From: an uncultured Bacteroidales bacterium
Lineage (GTDB): Bacteria; Bacteroidota; Bacteroidia; Bacteroidales; UBA932
Assembly: GCA_900316045.1 (NCBI GenBank)
Contig: ONBM01000004.1
Location: forward strand, 1 to 51,208
Length of the DNA stretch: 51,208 nucleotides
Direction of reading: 5' to 3'
Positions 51,112-51,208 of the stretch are shown here, in pieces. The notes beneath the pieces are model-generated. The model was not told the DNA's origin. It saw only the letters and a list, made by a program, of their open reading frames with translations, and did no database searches. A program made the translations under genes and the position numbers. Positions within the stretch are counted from its first letter, which is position 1, and the number at the start of each line of letters is the position of its first letter.

Positions 51112-51208
51112 ACATAGTCAATCCTTAACAACTGTCCATTGCGCAGTTTGTAGTTTTATATTGAGGACCTCCGAAGAGGATTTGCAACAAGACAAATAAA
51201 GTCTTCGC
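51112..51208. other. non-coding right end of the window
   Basis: I see no gene, tRNA or clear promoter in the last 97 bases. A small hairpin CCTC-CGAA-GAGG lies at 51168-51179. The segment may belong to the upstream region of a gene outside the window. Confidence 0.4.

Overview
The window comes from a Bacteroidota genome, almost certainly Bacteroidales. The evidence is a SusC/SusD pair with lipoprotein partners, DUF5018, DUF4831, DUF3078 and 'putative porin' families, an archaeal/eukaryotic-type ProRS, and promoters with TAnnTTTG -7 boxes instead of sigma70 boxes. I cannot name family or genus. The DNA is gene-dense (about 40 genes). No gap exceeds 300 bp. I saw no rRNA, tRNA, CRISPR, insertion sequence or phage gene.

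Region 1 (1-12039, all minus strand) is a polysaccharide-utilisation locus. Read in transcription order it has a sugar-porter MFS transporter and a ROK/NagC-type regulator as one operon closed by a hairpin terminator. A second operon follows: Tat-signal DUF4434 putative glycosidase, SusC, SusD, a small lipoprotein, a DUF5018 lipoprotein, a GHL10-type lipoprotein hydrolase, and an AGE-family epimerase cut by the window edge. The upstream regions of both operons share a two-part AT-rich element with identical spacing, placed against a -7-like box. This is a strong candidate operator for the ROK protein. The glycan is unknown.

Region 2 (12240-15675, plus) is the lipid A cluster lpxD-lpxC-lpxA plus a WbqC-family gene. 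Here lpxC has no fused FabZ domain, unlike the usual Bacteroidetes arrangement. Region 3 (15672-18833, minus) holds a FadL-like outer-membrane protein and a Trp/Tyr-rich then Ser/Gly-rich lipoprotein with an unusually good Shine-Dalgarno sequence.

Region 4 (18988-32447) is mostly housekeeping: proS with a hairpin-rich leader, a DUF3078 protein and tilS (plus); queA and a Nudix hydrolase (minus); pyrE, an SRPBCC protein, an RsmF-like rRNA methyltransferase and a TPR protein (plus); a BASS-family transporter (minus); an M13 peptidase lipoprotein and an FtsX/LolE-type permease (plus). Region 5 (32331-47503, minus) contains an MltF-like transglycosylase whose end overlaps the permease gene by 117 bp, a large porin with a canonical promoter, an ABC-F ATPase, a DUF1232 protein, and a tight run POT transporter - DUF2400 protein - zeta-like kinase - tldD - pmbA - slyD - glycosyltransferase - trkA. 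The SlyD protein has a long His/Cys repeat tail. Region 6 (47608-51062, plus) has an LpxL-like acyltransferase, a DUF4831 protein and PepD, closed by a strong terminator.

Across the whole window the hexamer GAATAT (either strand) is several times commoner by hand count than the other NAATAT words, and it appears to steer codon choice. This is the most unusual global signal I found.
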